Source of the DNA: Enterobacillus tribolii
GTDB lineage: Bacteria; Pseudomonadota; Gammaproteobacteria; Enterobacterales; Enterobacteriaceae
DNA: 64,000 nt
Direction of reading: 5' to 3'
Assembly (NCBI RefSeq): GCF_003363015.1
Contig: NZ_QRAP01000009.1
Location: 123,002-187,001, forward strand
The notes under the pieces are model-generated. The model was given only the letters and a program-made list of their open reading frames with translations. It was not told the DNA's origin and did no database searches. This document shows, piece after piece, positions 18,558 through 27,859 of the stretch. Position numbers and translations under genes: made by a program. The first letter of the stretch is position 1; every line of letters begins with the position of its first letter.

Positions 18558-18974
18558 CTAATCCCCTTGTACAGTTGCCACTATCCGGCGGGCGCCGCCG
18601 TGAATACGGTGCTCACCGAGCCAAACCCCCTGCCAGGTTCCCAGCAACAGTCTGCCGTTGCCCACAGGCAAGGTCAGAGAGGTTCCCAACAGCGACGACT
18701 TAACGTGCGCCGGCATATCGTCGGCGCCCTCATAGTCATGCTCATAGGGAGCATCTTCCGGCACGGAGCGTAAGAAATGGCACTCCATATCGTCCCGGAC
18801 GGTGGGATCACAGTTTTCATTGAGGGTTAACGACGCCGAGGTGTGTTGCAGCAGCAAGTGCAGCAACCCCACCCGCACTGAAACCAGTTGCGGAAGCTTT
18901 TCGATGATTTCACCTGTAATCAGATGGAAACCGCGGGGTTTGGCGCTAAGAACCAGCGTTTGCTGAAACCACAT
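18558..18974 (-). CDS. yjbQ: YjbQ, UPF0047 family protein
   Basis: 138 residues, same length as E. coli YjbQ. The family signature [19 protein letters not shown] and the ending [18 protein letters not shown] are present. A weak thiamin-phosphate-synthase-like activity has been reported for the family; its cellular role is unclear. ATG 18974 follows GAGG. Transcribed with yjbR, upstream of which it lies. Confidence 0.9.
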   Translation of the reverse strand: MWFQQTLVLSAKPRGFHLITGEIIEKLPQLVSVRVGLLHLLLQHTSASLTLNENCDPTVRDDMECHFLRSVPEDAPYEHDYEGADDMPAHVKSSLLGTSLTLPVGNGRLLLGTWQGVWLGEHRIHGGARRIVATVQGD

Positions 18975-19063
18975 CGTCTGACGTCCTCAATAAGTATATT
19001 CTTTGTACAGTTTGCGGCAACTCTTGATGCGATCTTTACAAAAAATTAATGAAATGAATAAGC

Positions 19064-19086
19064 GGAACGGCAGGAAATGCCGTTCC
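19064..19086 (-). terminator. Hairpin after tyrB
   Basis: 9-bp stem (19064-19072 with 19078-19086), 5-base loop, 12 bases past the tyrB stop. The following minus-strand sequence is only moderately U-rich. Confidence 0.55.
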
Positions 19087-19097
19087 GGAGGGGAAAA

Positions 19098-20291
19098 TTA
19101 CTGTACGGCGGCAATGGCTTGCGCAACACGCTGCGCATTTGCCCGGTTCATTCCGGCAACGCACATACGGCCGCTGTGAATCAGGTACACGCCGAACTCC
19201 TCGCGCAGGCGATCCACTTGCTGTGCGCTAAGCCCGGTATAGCTGAACATGCCGCGTTGCGTCAGCAGGTAATCAAAGTTGCGCGCCGGCAGCACCTCTT
19301 TCAGCGAATCCACCAACGTCTGGCGCATGGTGAGAATGCGCAAACGCATGCTTTCCACTTCGTCCAGCCATTGCGCCTTGAGTTGCGCATCATTCAGCAC
19401 CGCCGACACCAGCTGTGCCCCATAATTCGGCGGGCTGGAGTAATTACGGCGCACCGTCGCTTTCAGTTGGCCCAGCACCTTTAAGGCGTTTTGCGCATCA
19501 TCACAGACCACGGACAAGCCGCCGACACGTTCGCCGTACAAGGAGAAAATTTTAGAGAACGAGTTGCTGACCAGGCAGGGCAACCCGGCCTGCGCCATCG
19601 CGCGGATGGCGTAGGCATCGTCGTCCATACCTGCGCCGAATCCCTGATAAGCGATATCCAGGAACGGGATCAGCTCACGCTCGCGCACCACGTTGATAAC
19701 GCGATCCCACTGTTCGTGCGTCAGATCTGAGCCCGTGGGATTATGGCAGCACGGATGCATCAGCACGATGCTGCGCGGCGGCAGTTGCGACAGGGTATCC
19801 AGCATGCCGGTGATATTCACGCCCAGCGTTTCAGGATCAAAGTAAGGATACTGGTGAACGCGGAAACCGGCGCCGCTGAAAATCGCGACGTGGTTTTCCC
19901 AGGTCGGGTCACTGACCCAGACTTCGGAGTCAGGGAAGTAGTACTTGAGGAAATCAGCACCAATCTTGAGCGCGCCGGAGCCGCCAATCGTTTGAACGGT
20001 CGCGATACGTTGTTGCTGAACCATCGGGTGAGCGTCGCCAAACAGCAGAGTCTGTATGGCGCTACGGTAAGGGGCCAGTCCTTCCATCGGCAGGTAAAGC
20101 GACGCAGAGGAGGGACGGGCCAGCAGCCTGTCTTCTGCACCGGCCACGGCCTTCAGCCGCGGAACCACACCATTTTCATCATAGTACAGCCCGATACTCA
20201 GGTTGACCTTGTCCGCCCGGGGATCTTGTTTGAATGTTTCCATCAGTGAGAGGATGGGATCGCCTGCATAAGCATCTACATGCTGGAACAC
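19098..20291 (-). CDS. tyrB: Aromatic-amino-acid aminotransferase
   Basis: PLP transaminase making tyrosine, phenylalanine and leucine from their keto acids with glutamate. 397 residues, identical in length to E. coli TyrB. The PLP lysine lies in [18 protein letters not shown]; the substrate-binding [11 protein letters not shown] and RGMFSYTGL are present. GTG 20291, after GAGGAG, gives the family start [14 protein letters not shown]; the open frame runs 49 codons further without a ribosome site. The AT-rich upstream region has several short dyads but no clear TyrR box. Confidence 0.95.
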   Translation of the reverse strand: MFQHVDAYAGDPILSLMETFKQDPRADKVNLSIGLYYDENGVVPRLKAVAGAEDRLLARPSSASLYLPMEGLAPYRSAIQTLLFGDAHPMVQQQRIATVQTIGGSGALKIGADFLKYYFPDSEVWVSDPTWENHVAIFSGAGFRVHQYPYFDPETLGVNITGMLDTLSQLPPRSIVLMHPCCHNPTGSDLTHEQWDRVINVVRERELIPFLDIAYQGFGAGMDDDAYAIRAMAQAGLPCLVSNSFSKIFSLYGERVGGLSVVCDDAQNALKVLGQLKATVRRNYSSPPNYGAQLVSAVLNDAQLKAQWLDEVESMRLRILTMRQTLVDSLKEVLPARNFDYLLTQRGMFSYTGLSAQQVDRLREEFGVYLIHSGRMCVAGMNRANAQRVAQAIAAVQ

Positions 20292-20361
20292 GGTGTTACT
20301 CTCCTCAAAAAAGTGAATGGCAGGGTATGGCCATGAATTTTTAATAATAATACAGATATAG

Positions 20362-20391
20362 AGGTAATAGTCATTACATTGGTAATTACCT
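20362..20391. promoter_or_regulatory. Palindrome cluster upstream of tyrB
   Basis: AGGTAAT (20362-20368) and ATTACCT (20385-20391) flank a further ATTAC, and GGTAATTACC (20381-20390) is itself a perfect palindrome. It lies 70-100 bases before the tyrB start. A second dyad, CAGAAAT-N16-ATTTCTG, spans 20405-20434. The sites do not match TGTAAA-N6-TTTACA well. Confidence 0.35.
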
Positions 20392-20434
20392 GCGTGATTT
20401 ATCTCAGAAATATCGGTATAAAATGAGATTTCTG

Positions 20435-20981
20435 TCATTCACTCTTAGCAGATAAGTGAAATTTCCTGGGTTTACAAATAAAATCATAAAGTAATAATCA
20501 CACAAAAATGCAGAACTAAAAACCAAGCAAACCAAAACATTAAGACTTTAAAACCAAATTAAACCAAATATCTGGTTATAAACATTGCATATTCTATTTG
20601 AAGAAAAAATACAACTCATCCATGATTTTTGTCCATACGTTCCCAATATTAGTAATAACGCGTGGAATATGACTTATTCAGTACGCATTCTGGCGCATCA
20701 CGAAAAGTCTGTTGCCAGCATAAGACCCTGCGTTATATAGGGTTTTGTCCGATTTATCATAGCGACAACAAAACAGCAAAACTTTCCAATAAACCACAAA
20801 AAAATCGAGGTAAATATTCCAATACCGGGAAAAAAGCCGTGTACCGCGACAAATAATCATTCTTAAATTTTGTTTACTTTATCGCAAAGAACAGGCAAAA
20901 CTCATCGTATCACGCAGACTGACAGAGAGATTGCATTAAAATGTGAACTAAAACAGAATAAATACGATTAAATCAAGCCTG
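20435..20981. other. AT-rich region without a recognisable gene
   Basis: About 550 bases. It contains two pairs of AACCAA-type direct repeats: 20521-20535 (9 bases apart) and 20552-20567 (10 bases apart). The 64-codon plus-strand frame starting at 20662 has no ribosome site and no protein-like pattern, so I do not call it. Confidence 0.4.
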
Positions 20982-21476
20982 ATGAAACATAAAGGTATCA
21001 TTAACATAAATGAACTATATAATTGTTCAGGTGATAGCTAAGACTTTTCTATAAAAATCGCATATGAAGAACAGGATATCGTTTGCTTATCTTCTTATAA
21101 GAAAAACAGCCGGTATTATTATGAGACTCAGCTTGCCAGAACGAAACTCCCGCTTGGATATATATTGAGCATCCTGCGTTCATTTTATGGACACAAAACG
21201 GCGCAGAGTTTACTGACCTCAATAATAATTTCCGTCCTTATTGTATGACTTTGAATAAATATGACTGCACGCCGGAGAATTATTCTCCTATCATGACAAT
21301 AATGATTTCTGATGTCTGGAATAGCAGCACAGAACCGATCATATCTGCCGATAACACTATTGGTGTTTATCACAAACATATTCAGCCGCAGTAACATTAG
21401 CGTGCTTAATAAAATTTCGTTGAAAGATCGGGAGGTTATTCACTCACTTTCAGGAGGCGACATGTCGCTGTAATCC
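20982..21476 (+). pseudogene. Decayed LuxR-type regulator gene
   Basis: An open but start-less frame at 21125-21394 reads like a real sensor-domain fragment (PAWIYIEHPAFILWTQ, then RPYCMTLNKYDCTPENYSP). One base out of frame, at 21396-21473, it continues as ISLKDREVIHSLSGG, the opening of a GerE/LuxR helix-turn-helix, then hits a stop. An ATG at 20982 with protein-like codons and an internal stop may be the old start. I infer at least one frameshift and two stops. It directly precedes two intact regulators. Family: PAS-like plus LuxR HTH; exact parent unknown. Confidence 0.55.
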
Positions 21477-21568
21477 GGCCAACCGGATATATCAGACTAT
21501 GTCAGTAAATCGTGGCCGGGAAATGATTCACCGGTACCGGGCCGTTACCCATGCATCATGGATTGTGA

Positions 21569-22549
21569 ATGGATGTAGCAATGAAAACTAAAAAATATAT
21601 TTTTAATCAGATTATTACGTTTAATGTCGATATGGGTAACCTGAGTATTTCGGGTATGTCCGAACACGATGCTATCCCTATCGCCAATCCTGCACAGCGT
21701 TTACTTTTATTACTTATTGCCAATCAAGGTCAGGTTGTCAGTCGCGAGGATATCTTTAAAAAGGTCTGGGATGACCATGGATTAATATCCAGTAATAATA
21801 ACTTGAATCAGTGTGTTAGTCGTTTACGTAAAGTAATCCGCACGCTGGGTATTGAAGACGAGTTCATCGTCACCGTACCCAAAATCGGTTTTATGCTTGA
21901 ACCGGAAATCCAGGTAGATATTTGTGATATCCGCGAGTCAGAGTCGCCAGAAGCGCTGAAAATACCCAATCCTCCTCAGCCACTCGCCGCGAATGAACCG
22001 GCACAGCCCCCAATTTCCAGGACCAGACAAGCGCCTCAGCCCGCCAACACCCGCCGCATCAGAAGCGCTGTACCACGGCAGTATGTGCTTACCGCCACCA
22101 TTTGCGCAGCGACGGCCTTTATCGGATGGCTGCTGTTTTTAGTGTTAATACCGTCTCCGACTTCAGCGCATAAAGAGCTTTTTCTCGGTAATATCGACTC
22201 TTGCAAGGTATTTTTAAGCAACAGCAGTCCGAGCGAAGAACCTAATTCACAGCTCAAACACGATCTATTGCAGCTCACTTCCTCTTATTCAATGAGCTGT
22301 AAAGGAAATGAATTTCTTCTATTACGGCAGGAAAGATACCCGGGAACGCTCATCAACGGCATCACCCGTTTTCAGTTGAATAAATGCACAACATTGCAGG
22401 GTTACAAAGCCGAAATATGTTCCAATCATATCGCCGGGCTTAACACCAACGGCGACCTCAATATCATTCATCCCACCAGCAAATGGCAGTTTGCCGAAGA
22501 GAAATGGCTAATGGCGCACACAGGCAGCGATGATGAGTTCAGTCTATGA
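21569..22549 (+). CDS. Membrane-anchored winged-helix regulator (CadC/ToxR-like)
   Basis: 326 residues. An OmpR-type winged helix occupies about 1-112 (PAQRLLLLLIANQGQVVSRE; NLNQCVSRLRKVIRTLGIED; FIVTVPKIGFML). A Pro/Gln-rich linker (about 125-170) leads to one membrane helix (about 172-194) and a 130-residue periplasmic domain with four cysteines (C212, C244, C273, C284) that could form two disulfides. This is the CadC/ToxR layout: periplasmic sensing and direct promoter control. The ATG at 21569 or the one four codons later (after GGATG) may be the start. Its stop overlaps the next gene's start (ATGA), implying coupled translation. Confidence 0.75.
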   Translation: MDVAMKTKKYIFNQIITFNVDMGNLSISGMSEHDAIPIANPAQRLLLLLIANQGQVVSREDIFKKVWDDHGLISSNNNLNQCVSRLRKVIRTLGIEDEFIVTVPKIGFMLEPEIQVDICDIRESESPEALKIPNPPQPLAANEPAQPPISRTRQAPQPANTRRIRSAVPRQYVLTATICAATAFIGWLLFLVLIPSPTSAHKELFLGNIDSCKVFLSNSSPSEEPNSQLKHDLLQLTSSYSMSCKGNEFLLLRQERYPGTLINGITRFQLNKCTTLQGYKAEICSNHIAGLNTNGDLNIIHPTSKWQFAEEKWLMAHTGSDDEFSL

Positions 22550-23157
22550 TAAGCGCAAAGGAACCCACTGATATTCTGGTGCTGGAGCCGTCGCATTTTA
22601 TTGTAGAAGGTATCAAGGGCATAATGGCGCCGGAGTGCAACGCAGGGAAAATCACGGCGGTAAATAGCCTGATGGAGTTGGCATTCAGCCTGAACAAGAT
22701 GAAGAAACAAGTTATTGTCATGGAGTTATATAACCATACGGACAATGTCTGTGACTCGATACGCTTCATTCTGAATATCAGACCAAGCTATCACCAGCAC
22801 CGCTGGATTATTCTGACGGATATATTCCATGAGGGGATATCGCGCTTGCTGTCCCATCCGGCGGCAATCACGCTATTGCCTAAAAGCGAAGCACTAGCCT
22901 GCATTTCCGGGCACCTGAACAACAATATCGCTTCAGGCACAGGTTACCATGATCTGCATAATCCGCTATCCGGCGGTGAATGGCAGATACTGCAGATGAT
23001 GGTGCGCGGCATCCGTGAGAAGGATATTTCCACGCGTCTCAACCGTAGCTATAAAACGGTCAGCAGCCAAAAACTCAACATTATGAGGAAATTACAGCTA
23101 AGCAAAACGGATTTTCTCAAACTGCTGCTTGAACTGAGGAAACGCGCGCTGACCTAG
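22546..23157 (+). CDS. LuxR-family regulator with atypical receiver domain
   Basis: 203 residues. The N-terminal 120 residues look like a response-regulator receiver (ILVLEPSHFIVEGIKGIM), but the usual phospho-acceptor aspartate after strand 3 reads VIVMELYN, with Glu in its place. The C-terminal GerE helix-turn-helix is clear: LSGGEWQILQMMVRGIREKD, then TRLNRSYKTVSSQKLNIMRKL. This resembles BglJ/YjjQ/FimZ-type regulators that act without phosphorylation. It is translated from an ATGA overlap with the winged-helix gene, so the two products probably work together. Its targets are unknown; no structural operon lies next to them. Confidence 0.75.
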   Translation: MISAKEPTDILVLEPSHFIVEGIKGIMAPECNAGKITAVNSLMELAFSLNKMKKQVIVMELYNHTDNVCDSIRFILNIRPSYHQHRWIILTDIFHEGISRLLSHPAAITLLPKSEALACISGHLNNNIASGTGYHDLHNPLSGGEWQILQMMVRGIREKDISTRLNRSYKTVSSQKLNIMRKLQLSKTDFLKLLLELRKRALT

Positions 23158-23169
23158 CGGCAGCGCGCG
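23143..23169. terminator. Hairpin between the LuxR gene and alr
   Basis: Perfect 9-bp GC stem (23143-23151 with 23161-23169) overlapping the LuxR stop codon, between convergent genes. No U-run follows on either strand, so termination is uncertain. Confidence 0.4.
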
Positions 23170-23177
23170 GTGAGGCG

Positions 23178-24257
23178 TTACGCTCCCGTATATTCCATCG
23201 AGACGCGCGAGGTAAGCTTGGTGATAAGCTCATAGGTGAGGATGCCGGTACAGGCGGAGATTTTCTCCACCGGCAGATCGGCACTCCACATGATCACCTC
23301 GTCACCGACTTTATCTGCGGCGCCGGGGCCGAGATCGACGGTAATCATGTCCATGGAGACCCGGCCTACCAGCGGAACTTCCCGGCCATTAATCAACACC
23401 GGCGTTCCTGACGGCGCGCTGCGCGGATAGCCATCGCCATAGCCTATCGCCACGACGCCCAGGCGGGTGTCGCGCGGGCTTACCCAGGCGCCGCCATAGC
23501 CGACAGGTTCCCCGGCCTTATGCTCACGCACCGCGATCAGGCTGGATTTCAGCGTCATCACCGGCTTCAGGCCGTAATGCGCGCCGTAAGGCTCGGCCAG
23601 CGGCGAAACGCCGTACAGGATAATGCCCGGCCGTACCCAGTCGCGATGCGCCTGCGGCCACAGCAGAATCCCGCCGGAAGCGGAGATAGACTGCAATCCG
23701 GGTTTACCGGCGACGAAGCGATCAAAACAGGCGATCTGCTTCGGCGTCGCATCGGATTCGGGCTCATCCGCCCGGCTGAAATGACTCATCATGTTAACCG
23801 GCTGTGCAACATTCCGGCAGTCGCACAGACGTTGCCAGAATGCTTCCGCCTGCTCGGGGCGCACGCCCAGGCGATGCATGCCGGTATCCAGTTTCATCCA
23901 CACCTTCACCGGGCGCTCCAGCTCGGCCTGTTCCAGCGCGATCAGTTGTTCCTCGCTGTGTACCGCGGTCTCAATGTTATTCGCCACCAGAACGGCCAGG
24001 TCATCGGCGGAGAAAAACCCCTCCAGCAACAGAATCGGTTTCACGATACCGCCGGAGCGCAGCCGCAGCGCTTCATCAATACGCGCCACGCCATACGCGT
24101 CAGCATCCGACAACGTATGCGCCGTTTCCAGTAATCCGTGCCCGTAGGCGTTGGCCTTCACCACGGCAACCAAGCGGCTGTGTGGCGCAAATGTTCTGAT
24201 GCATTGCAGATTATGGCGCAACGCATCGCGATCGATGACGGCAGTTGCCGCTTTCAT
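23178..24257 (-). CDS. alr: Alanine racemase
   Basis: PLP enzyme making D-alanine for the cell wall. 359 residues, same length as E. coli Alr. PLP lysine K34 in [12 protein letters not shown]; the C-terminal catalytic tyrosine region [12 protein letters not shown] and substrate loop [13 protein letters not shown] are present. ATG 24257 after AAGGA gives the family start [17 protein letters not shown]; the longer frame overlaps dnaB and is not used. It follows dnaB after 71 bases. Confidence 0.96.
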   Translation of the reverse strand: MKAATAVIDRDALRHNLQCIRTFAPHSRLVAVVKANAYGHGLLETAHTLSDADAYGVARIDEALRLRSGGIVKPILLLEGFFSADDLAVLVANNIETAVHSEEQLIALEQAELERPVKVWMKLDTGMHRLGVRPEQAEAFWQRLCDCRNVAQPVNMMSHFSRADEPESDATPKQIACFDRFVAGKPGLQSISASGGILLWPQAHRDWVRPGIILYGVSPLAEPYGAHYGLKPVMTLKSSLIAVREHKAGEPVGYGGAWVSPRDTRLGVVAIGYGDGYPRSAPSGTPVLINGREVPLVGRVSMDMITVDLGPGAADKVGDEVIMWSADLPVEKISACTGILTYELITKLTSRVSMEYTGA

Positions 24258-24328
24258 TTTGATTCCTTGGAAGAAGAAGGTTAAGTGTTGGAGGCCCGCG
24301 ATAGGCGGACCTCCTGCCGATGCCGTGG

Positions 24329-25738
24329 TTATTCTTCGTCGAACTGCGGCCCCGCGTAGTTGTCGAAACGCGACCACTGCCCGTTAAATGTCAGGCGTAC
24401 CGTACCGATGGGGCCGTTACGCTGTTTACCGATAATGATTTCTGCGATGCCTTTCAGGTCGCTGTTTTCGTGATACACCTCATCACGATAAATGAACATG
24501 ATCAGGTCGGCATCCTGTTCAATAGAGCCGGATTCACGCAGGTCGGAGTTTACCGGGCGCTTATCCGCACGCTGTTCCAGCGAGCGGTTAAGCTGCGACA
24601 GGGCCACGACCGGCACCTGCAGCTCTTTAGCCAGCGCTTTGAGTGAGCGGGAGATTTCAGCGATCTCCAGCGTTCGGTTGTCCGACAGGGCAGGTACACG
24701 CATCAGCTGAAGATAGTCGATCATGATCATACTCAGCCCGTCGTGCTCACGGAAAATACGGCGGGCGCGGGAGCGGACTTCCGTCGGCGTCAGGCCTGAG
24801 GAGTCGTCGATGTACATGTTGCGTTTCTCCAGCAGGATGCCCATAGTGCTGGAAATACGCGCCCAATCCTCATCATCAAGCTGGCCGGTACGGATGCGGG
24901 TCTGATCGACGCGCGAAAGCGAGGCCAGCATACGCATCATGATTTGTTCGCCGGGCATTTCCAGGCTGAATATCAGCACCGGTTTGTCCGACGTCATCGC
25001 CACGTTTTCACACAGGTTCATGGCGAAGGTGGTTTTCCCCATTGAGGGACGCGCCGCCACGATAATCAGGTCAGAGTTCTGTAATCCGGCGGTCTTTTTA
25101 TTCAGATCCTGATAGCCGGTATCTGCGCCGGTAACCCCGTCATGCGGACGCTGGTAAAGCTGTTCGATACGGGAAACCGTGTCTTCCAGAATACGATCGA
25201 TGCCTTTCGGACCTTCGTCTTTACTGGCGCGGTTTTCCGCTATCTGGAATACCCGCGACTCCGCCAGATCCAGCAGCTCTTCGCTGCTGCGCCCCTGGGG
25301 ATCGTAACCGGCGTCGGCAATTTCATTTGCTACCGCAATCATTTCCCGCACCACCGCGCGTTCCCGCACGATGTCGGCATAAGCGCCGATGTTCGCTGCG
25401 CTGGGCGTATTTTTCGACAGTTCGGCCAGGTAGGCGAAACCGCCGACGCTGTCCAGATCGCCGCGCTGCTCCAGGGATTCAGAGAGCGTGATCAGGTCAA
25501 TCGGTTTCCCCATCTCCAGCAAACGCTGCATTTCGGTGAAGATCAGGCGATGCGGACGGCTGTAAAAATCGTTGGAAACCACGCGTTCTGCCACGTTGTC
25601 CCAGCGTTCGTTGTCCAGCATTAACCCGCCCAGCACGGACTGCTCCGCTTCCAGGGAATGCGGGGGCAATTTCAGCCCTTCTACCTGGCGATCGCGCGGT
25701 GTCTCATTCTGTTTGTTGGTGGGTCTGTTTCCTGCCAT
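24329..25738 (-). CDS. dnaB: Replicative DNA helicase
   Basis: Hexameric 5'-3' helicase of the replication fork. 469 residues (E. coli 471). N-terminal domain [20 protein letters not shown]; RecA-type ATPase with Walker [10 protein letters not shown], Walker [11 protein letters not shown] and the DnaB motif [15 protein letters not shown]; ends in [15 protein letters not shown] 25738 matches the family start [10 protein letters not shown]; no strong ribosome site. Divergent from qor. Confidence 0.98.
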   Translation of the reverse strand: MAGNRPTNKQNETPRDRQVEGLKLPPHSLEAEQSVLGGLMLDNERWDNVAERVVSNDFYSRPHRLIFTEMQRLLEMGKPIDLITLSESLEQRGDLDSVGGFAYLAELSKNTPSAANIGAYADIVRERAVVREMIAVANEIADAGYDPQGRSSEELLDLAESRVFQIAENRASKDEGPKGIDRILEDTVSRIEQLYQRPHDGVTGADTGYQDLNKKTAGLQNSDLIIVAARPSMGKTTFAMNLCENVAMTSDKPVLIFSLEMPGEQIMMRMLASLSRVDQTRIRTGQLDDEDWARISSTMGILLEKRNMYIDDSSGLTPTEVRSRARRIFREHDGLSMIMIDYLQLMRVPALSDNRTLEIAEISRSLKALAKELQVPVVALSQLNRSLEQRADKRPVNSDLRESGSIEQDADLIMFIYRDEVYHENSDLKGIAEIIIGKQRNGPIGTVRLTFNGQWSRFDNYAGPQFDEE

Positions 25739-25839
25739 AGTGAGATGCTTTGTCTGTAATGAAGTGGTGGCGTGCCAGTATACCTGATACATCACATCTT
25801 TGCCGACTTCGTCTGTCTGATTCAACCCAAGGAGACTCT

Positions 25840-26829
25840 ATGGCTACACGTATCCGTTTCAGCGCCCATGGCGGCCCTGAAGTTCTTGAATATGAGGAAT
25901 TTACGCCGAATCCTCCGGCAGAGGGCGAAGTACAGGTCAGCAATAAAGCTGTCGGCATCAACTATATTGACACCTATATCCGCAGCGGACTGTATCCATT
26001 AACACACTTTCCTTCCGGGCTGGGTTCCGAAGCCGCCGGCGTGGTACTCAGCGTGGGCGCCGGCGTCACCGGCATCCGGCCCGGCGACCGCGTAGTGTAT
26101 GCCCAGAGCGCGCTCGGCGCTTACGCCAGCGTGCATAACGTGGCGGCAAAAAATATCGCTCCGTTGCCCGACGCAATCAGCTTTGAACAGGCGGCGGCTT
26201 CTTTCCTGAAAGGTTTGACCGTGCAGTATCTGCTGCGGCGCACGCACCGCGTCGAGAGCGGGGAAACCATTCTGTTTCATGCCGCCGCGGGCGGCGTGGG
26301 GCTTATCGCCTGTCAATGGGCGAAGGCGTTGGGCGTCAGGCTTATCGGCACCGTGGGTTCCGATGAGAAAGCCGCCCGCGCCCGCGCAGCCGGCGCATGG
26401 GCGACGATTAACTACCGGACGGAAGATATCGCCAAACGCGTCGCAGAACTGACCCATGGCGAAAAAGTCGGCGTGGTGTATGACTCCGTCGGGAAAGATA
26501 CCTGGCTGCCTTCGCTCAACAGCCTGAAAGTACGCGGGCTGATGGTCAGCTTAGGCAACGCTTCCGGCCCGGTGACCGGCGTCGATCTCGGCATTCTCAA
26601 TCAGAAGGGTTCCCTGTTCGTCACCCGTCCTTCCCTCAACGGTTATATCAACAGCCGTCAGGATCTGCTCGACGCCAGTCAGGAGCTGTTCTCGCTGATC
26701 GCCGACGGCGCCATTAAGGTTGATGTGCCCGCGCAGCAGCGATTCCCGCTGCGCGAAGCGAAGCGCGCCCATGAGATGCTGCAAAGCCGGGCGCTGAGCG
26801 GCTCCAGTTTGTTAATTCCGGAAGATTAA
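25840..26829 (+). CDS. qor: NADPH:quinone oxidoreductase (zeta-crystallin type)
   Basis: Medium-chain dehydrogenase/reductase family, without zinc ligands, reducing quinones with NADPH. 329 residues (E. coli 327). Start MATRIRFSAHGGPEVLEYEE; NADPH loop AAAGGVGLIACQWAK; YDSVGKDTW and RPSLNGYI conserved. ATG 25840 follows AAGGAG. Its stop overlaps the stop of the convergent acetyltransferase gene. Confidence 0.95.
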   Translation: MATRIRFSAHGGPEVLEYEEFTPNPPAEGEVQVSNKAVGINYIDTYIRSGLYPLTHFPSGLGSEAAGVVLSVGAGVTGIRPGDRVVYAQSALGAYASVHNVAAKNIAPLPDAISFEQAAASFLKGLTVQYLLRRTHRVESGETILFHAAAGGVGLIACQWAKALGVRLIGTVGSDEKAARARAAGAWATINYRTEDIAKRVAELTHGEKVGVVYDSVGKDTWLPSLNSLKVRGLMVSLGNASGPVTGVDLGILNQKGSLFVTRPSLNGYINSRQDLLDASQELFSLIADGAIKVDVPAQQRFPLREAKRAHEMLQSRALSGSSLLIPED

Positions 26830-27398
26830 TCGAGGCTGCGGATCACCCTGGCAGGTTGCCCCATTGCCAGTACGTTGGCAGGGATGTCATGGGTGACGAT
26901 GCTGCCGGCGGCAATCGTCGTGTTATCTCCGATGGTGACACCGGATAAAATCACGACATTGCCGCCAATCCAGACGTTATTTCCCACCACGATTGGCTTG
27001 GCGTGCGTCAGAAACGGGCGCGCCGGGTCGCCGGTCATGCGTTCCCCAGCCCTGATGGGATGATTGGGCGTGTAGAACTGGGCATTGGGGCCGATTAGTA
27101 CGTTGCCGCCAATAGTGATGGTATTGCAGTCGAGAAATACGGCGTTGACGTTGATGAACGTATTACGCCCGACGTTGACGTGGCTGCCGTAGTCGCACCA
27201 AAACGGCTGCTCGATCCAGCTTTCGTCTCCCCAGGCGCCAAACAGCTCACGCAGTAAACGGTTCTTTTCGGCAAAATCCTGTGAATCCAGCGTACTCAAC
27301 TCACGGGTCAGCTTACGCGCCCGGTGATACATGCCCAGCAATTCCGGATCGCGCGAATTGTAATTCTCTCCGCGCAGCAATTTTTCATGTTCAGTCAT
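26826..27398 (-). CDS. Sugar O-acetyltransferase (Maa/LacA-like)
   Basis: Left-handed beta-helix acyltransferase of 190 residues, like maltose O-acetyltransferase (Maa, 183 aa) or galactoside acetyltransferase. The N-terminal Mac domain is MTEHEKLLRGENYNSRDPEL; hexapeptide repeats follow (VGNNVWIGGNVVILSGVTIG, then DNTTIAAGSIVTHDIP); the catalytic histidine region FYTPNHPIRAGER is present. Acetyl-CoA donor. ATG 27398 after GGGACC. It is not in the usual E. coli place (between dnaB-qor and pspG there is none), so it is an accessory insertion. Exact sugar unknown. Confidence 0.8.
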   Translation of the reverse strand: MTEHEKLLRGENYNSRDPELLGMYHRARKLTRELSTLDSQDFAEKNRLLRELFGAWGDESWIEQPFWCDYGSHVNVGRNTFINVNAVFLDCNTITIGGNVLIGPNAQFYTPNHPIRAGERMTGDPARPFLTHAKPIVVGNNVWIGGNVVILSGVTIGDNTTIAAGSIVTHDIPANVLAMGQPARVIRSLD

Positions 27399-27478
27399 GG
27401 TCCCGCCTCAAAAAAGGATGTGGCGCCTATGCTACCCGGACGGCGACGGGAAAACCGCCCGTTTTTTCACAGATAAGA

Positions 27479-27709
27479 TCAGTAATAACGGCGATAGCGG
27501 CGCGGCTGCGGCTTCTGCACGGCGCGATAGATCCATACGCCGATAATCGCCAGCAGCAACCAGGGCAGCAGCTTGATCACCAGGGCAAACAAACCACCAA
27601 ATACCATCAGCATCGCAGCGGCAAACACAGCGGCGATCACGCCCAGAATAGATACCCCGGTCATCATCAGCACCACCACAAAGCCAACGACAAAAATAAA
27701 CTCAAGCAT
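27479..27709 (-). CDS. pspG: Phage shock protein G
   Basis: 76-residue inner-membrane protein of the Psp membrane-stress response. Two membrane helices: FIFVVGFVVVLMMTGVSILG and the ALVIKLLPWLLLAIIGVWIY segment, then a basic tail RYRRYY; the close homologue is E. coli PspG (80 aa). ATG 27709 after GGGAGAT was chosen over a TTG-type start five codons earlier. A sigma-54 promoter lies upstream, as expected for PspF control. Confidence 0.9.
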   Translation of the reverse strand: MLEFIFVVGFVVVLMMTGVSILGVIAAVFAAAMLMVFGGLFALVIKLLPWLLLAIIGVWIYRAVQKPQPRRYRRYY

Positions 27710-27765
27710 GGCAATCTCCCGCAAAGTTAGGCTAAACCATAACGGTTACCTGTTGCCGGAGATGT

Positions 27766-27782
27766 ATCAAGAAGCGTGCCAA
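27766..27782 (-). promoter_or_regulatory. Sigma-54 promoter of pspG
   Basis: TTGGCACG-CTTC-TTGAT on the minus strand, a close match to the sigma-54 consensus, 57 bases before the pspG start. PspF would act from upstream. Confidence 0.75.
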
Positions 27783-27784
27783 CA

Positions 27785-27815
27785 TACCATAAACCTAACT
27801 TATTGATTTATGGTA
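27785..27815. promoter_or_regulatory. Inverted repeat between dusA and pspG
   Basis: TACCATAAA (27785-27793) and TTTATGGTA (27807-27815), perfect arms with 13 bases between. A further TTTATGGTG lies nearby in the dusA end. It could be an activator or IHF-type site for pspG, or a weak dusA terminator. Confidence 0.4.
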
Positions 27816-27859
27816 CGTCGACGGTAACAGAAGTGGGATGAATAGTGAAACTAACTAAT

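Noticed and set aside
20341..20434. TyrR boxes upstream of tyrB
   Set aside because: Dyads are present, but spacing and arms do not match TGTAAA-N6-TTTACA.
20662..20856. 64-codon plus-strand open frame in the AT-rich interval
   Set aside because: No ribosome site, no recognisable motif, codons look random.
21185..21397. 70-codon minus-strand frame
   Set aside because: Antisense to the protein-like LuxR remnant, which explains the region better.
24258..24377. Alr start at 24377
   Set aside because: It would overlap the end of dnaB by 49 bases and adds 40 residues not found in the family.
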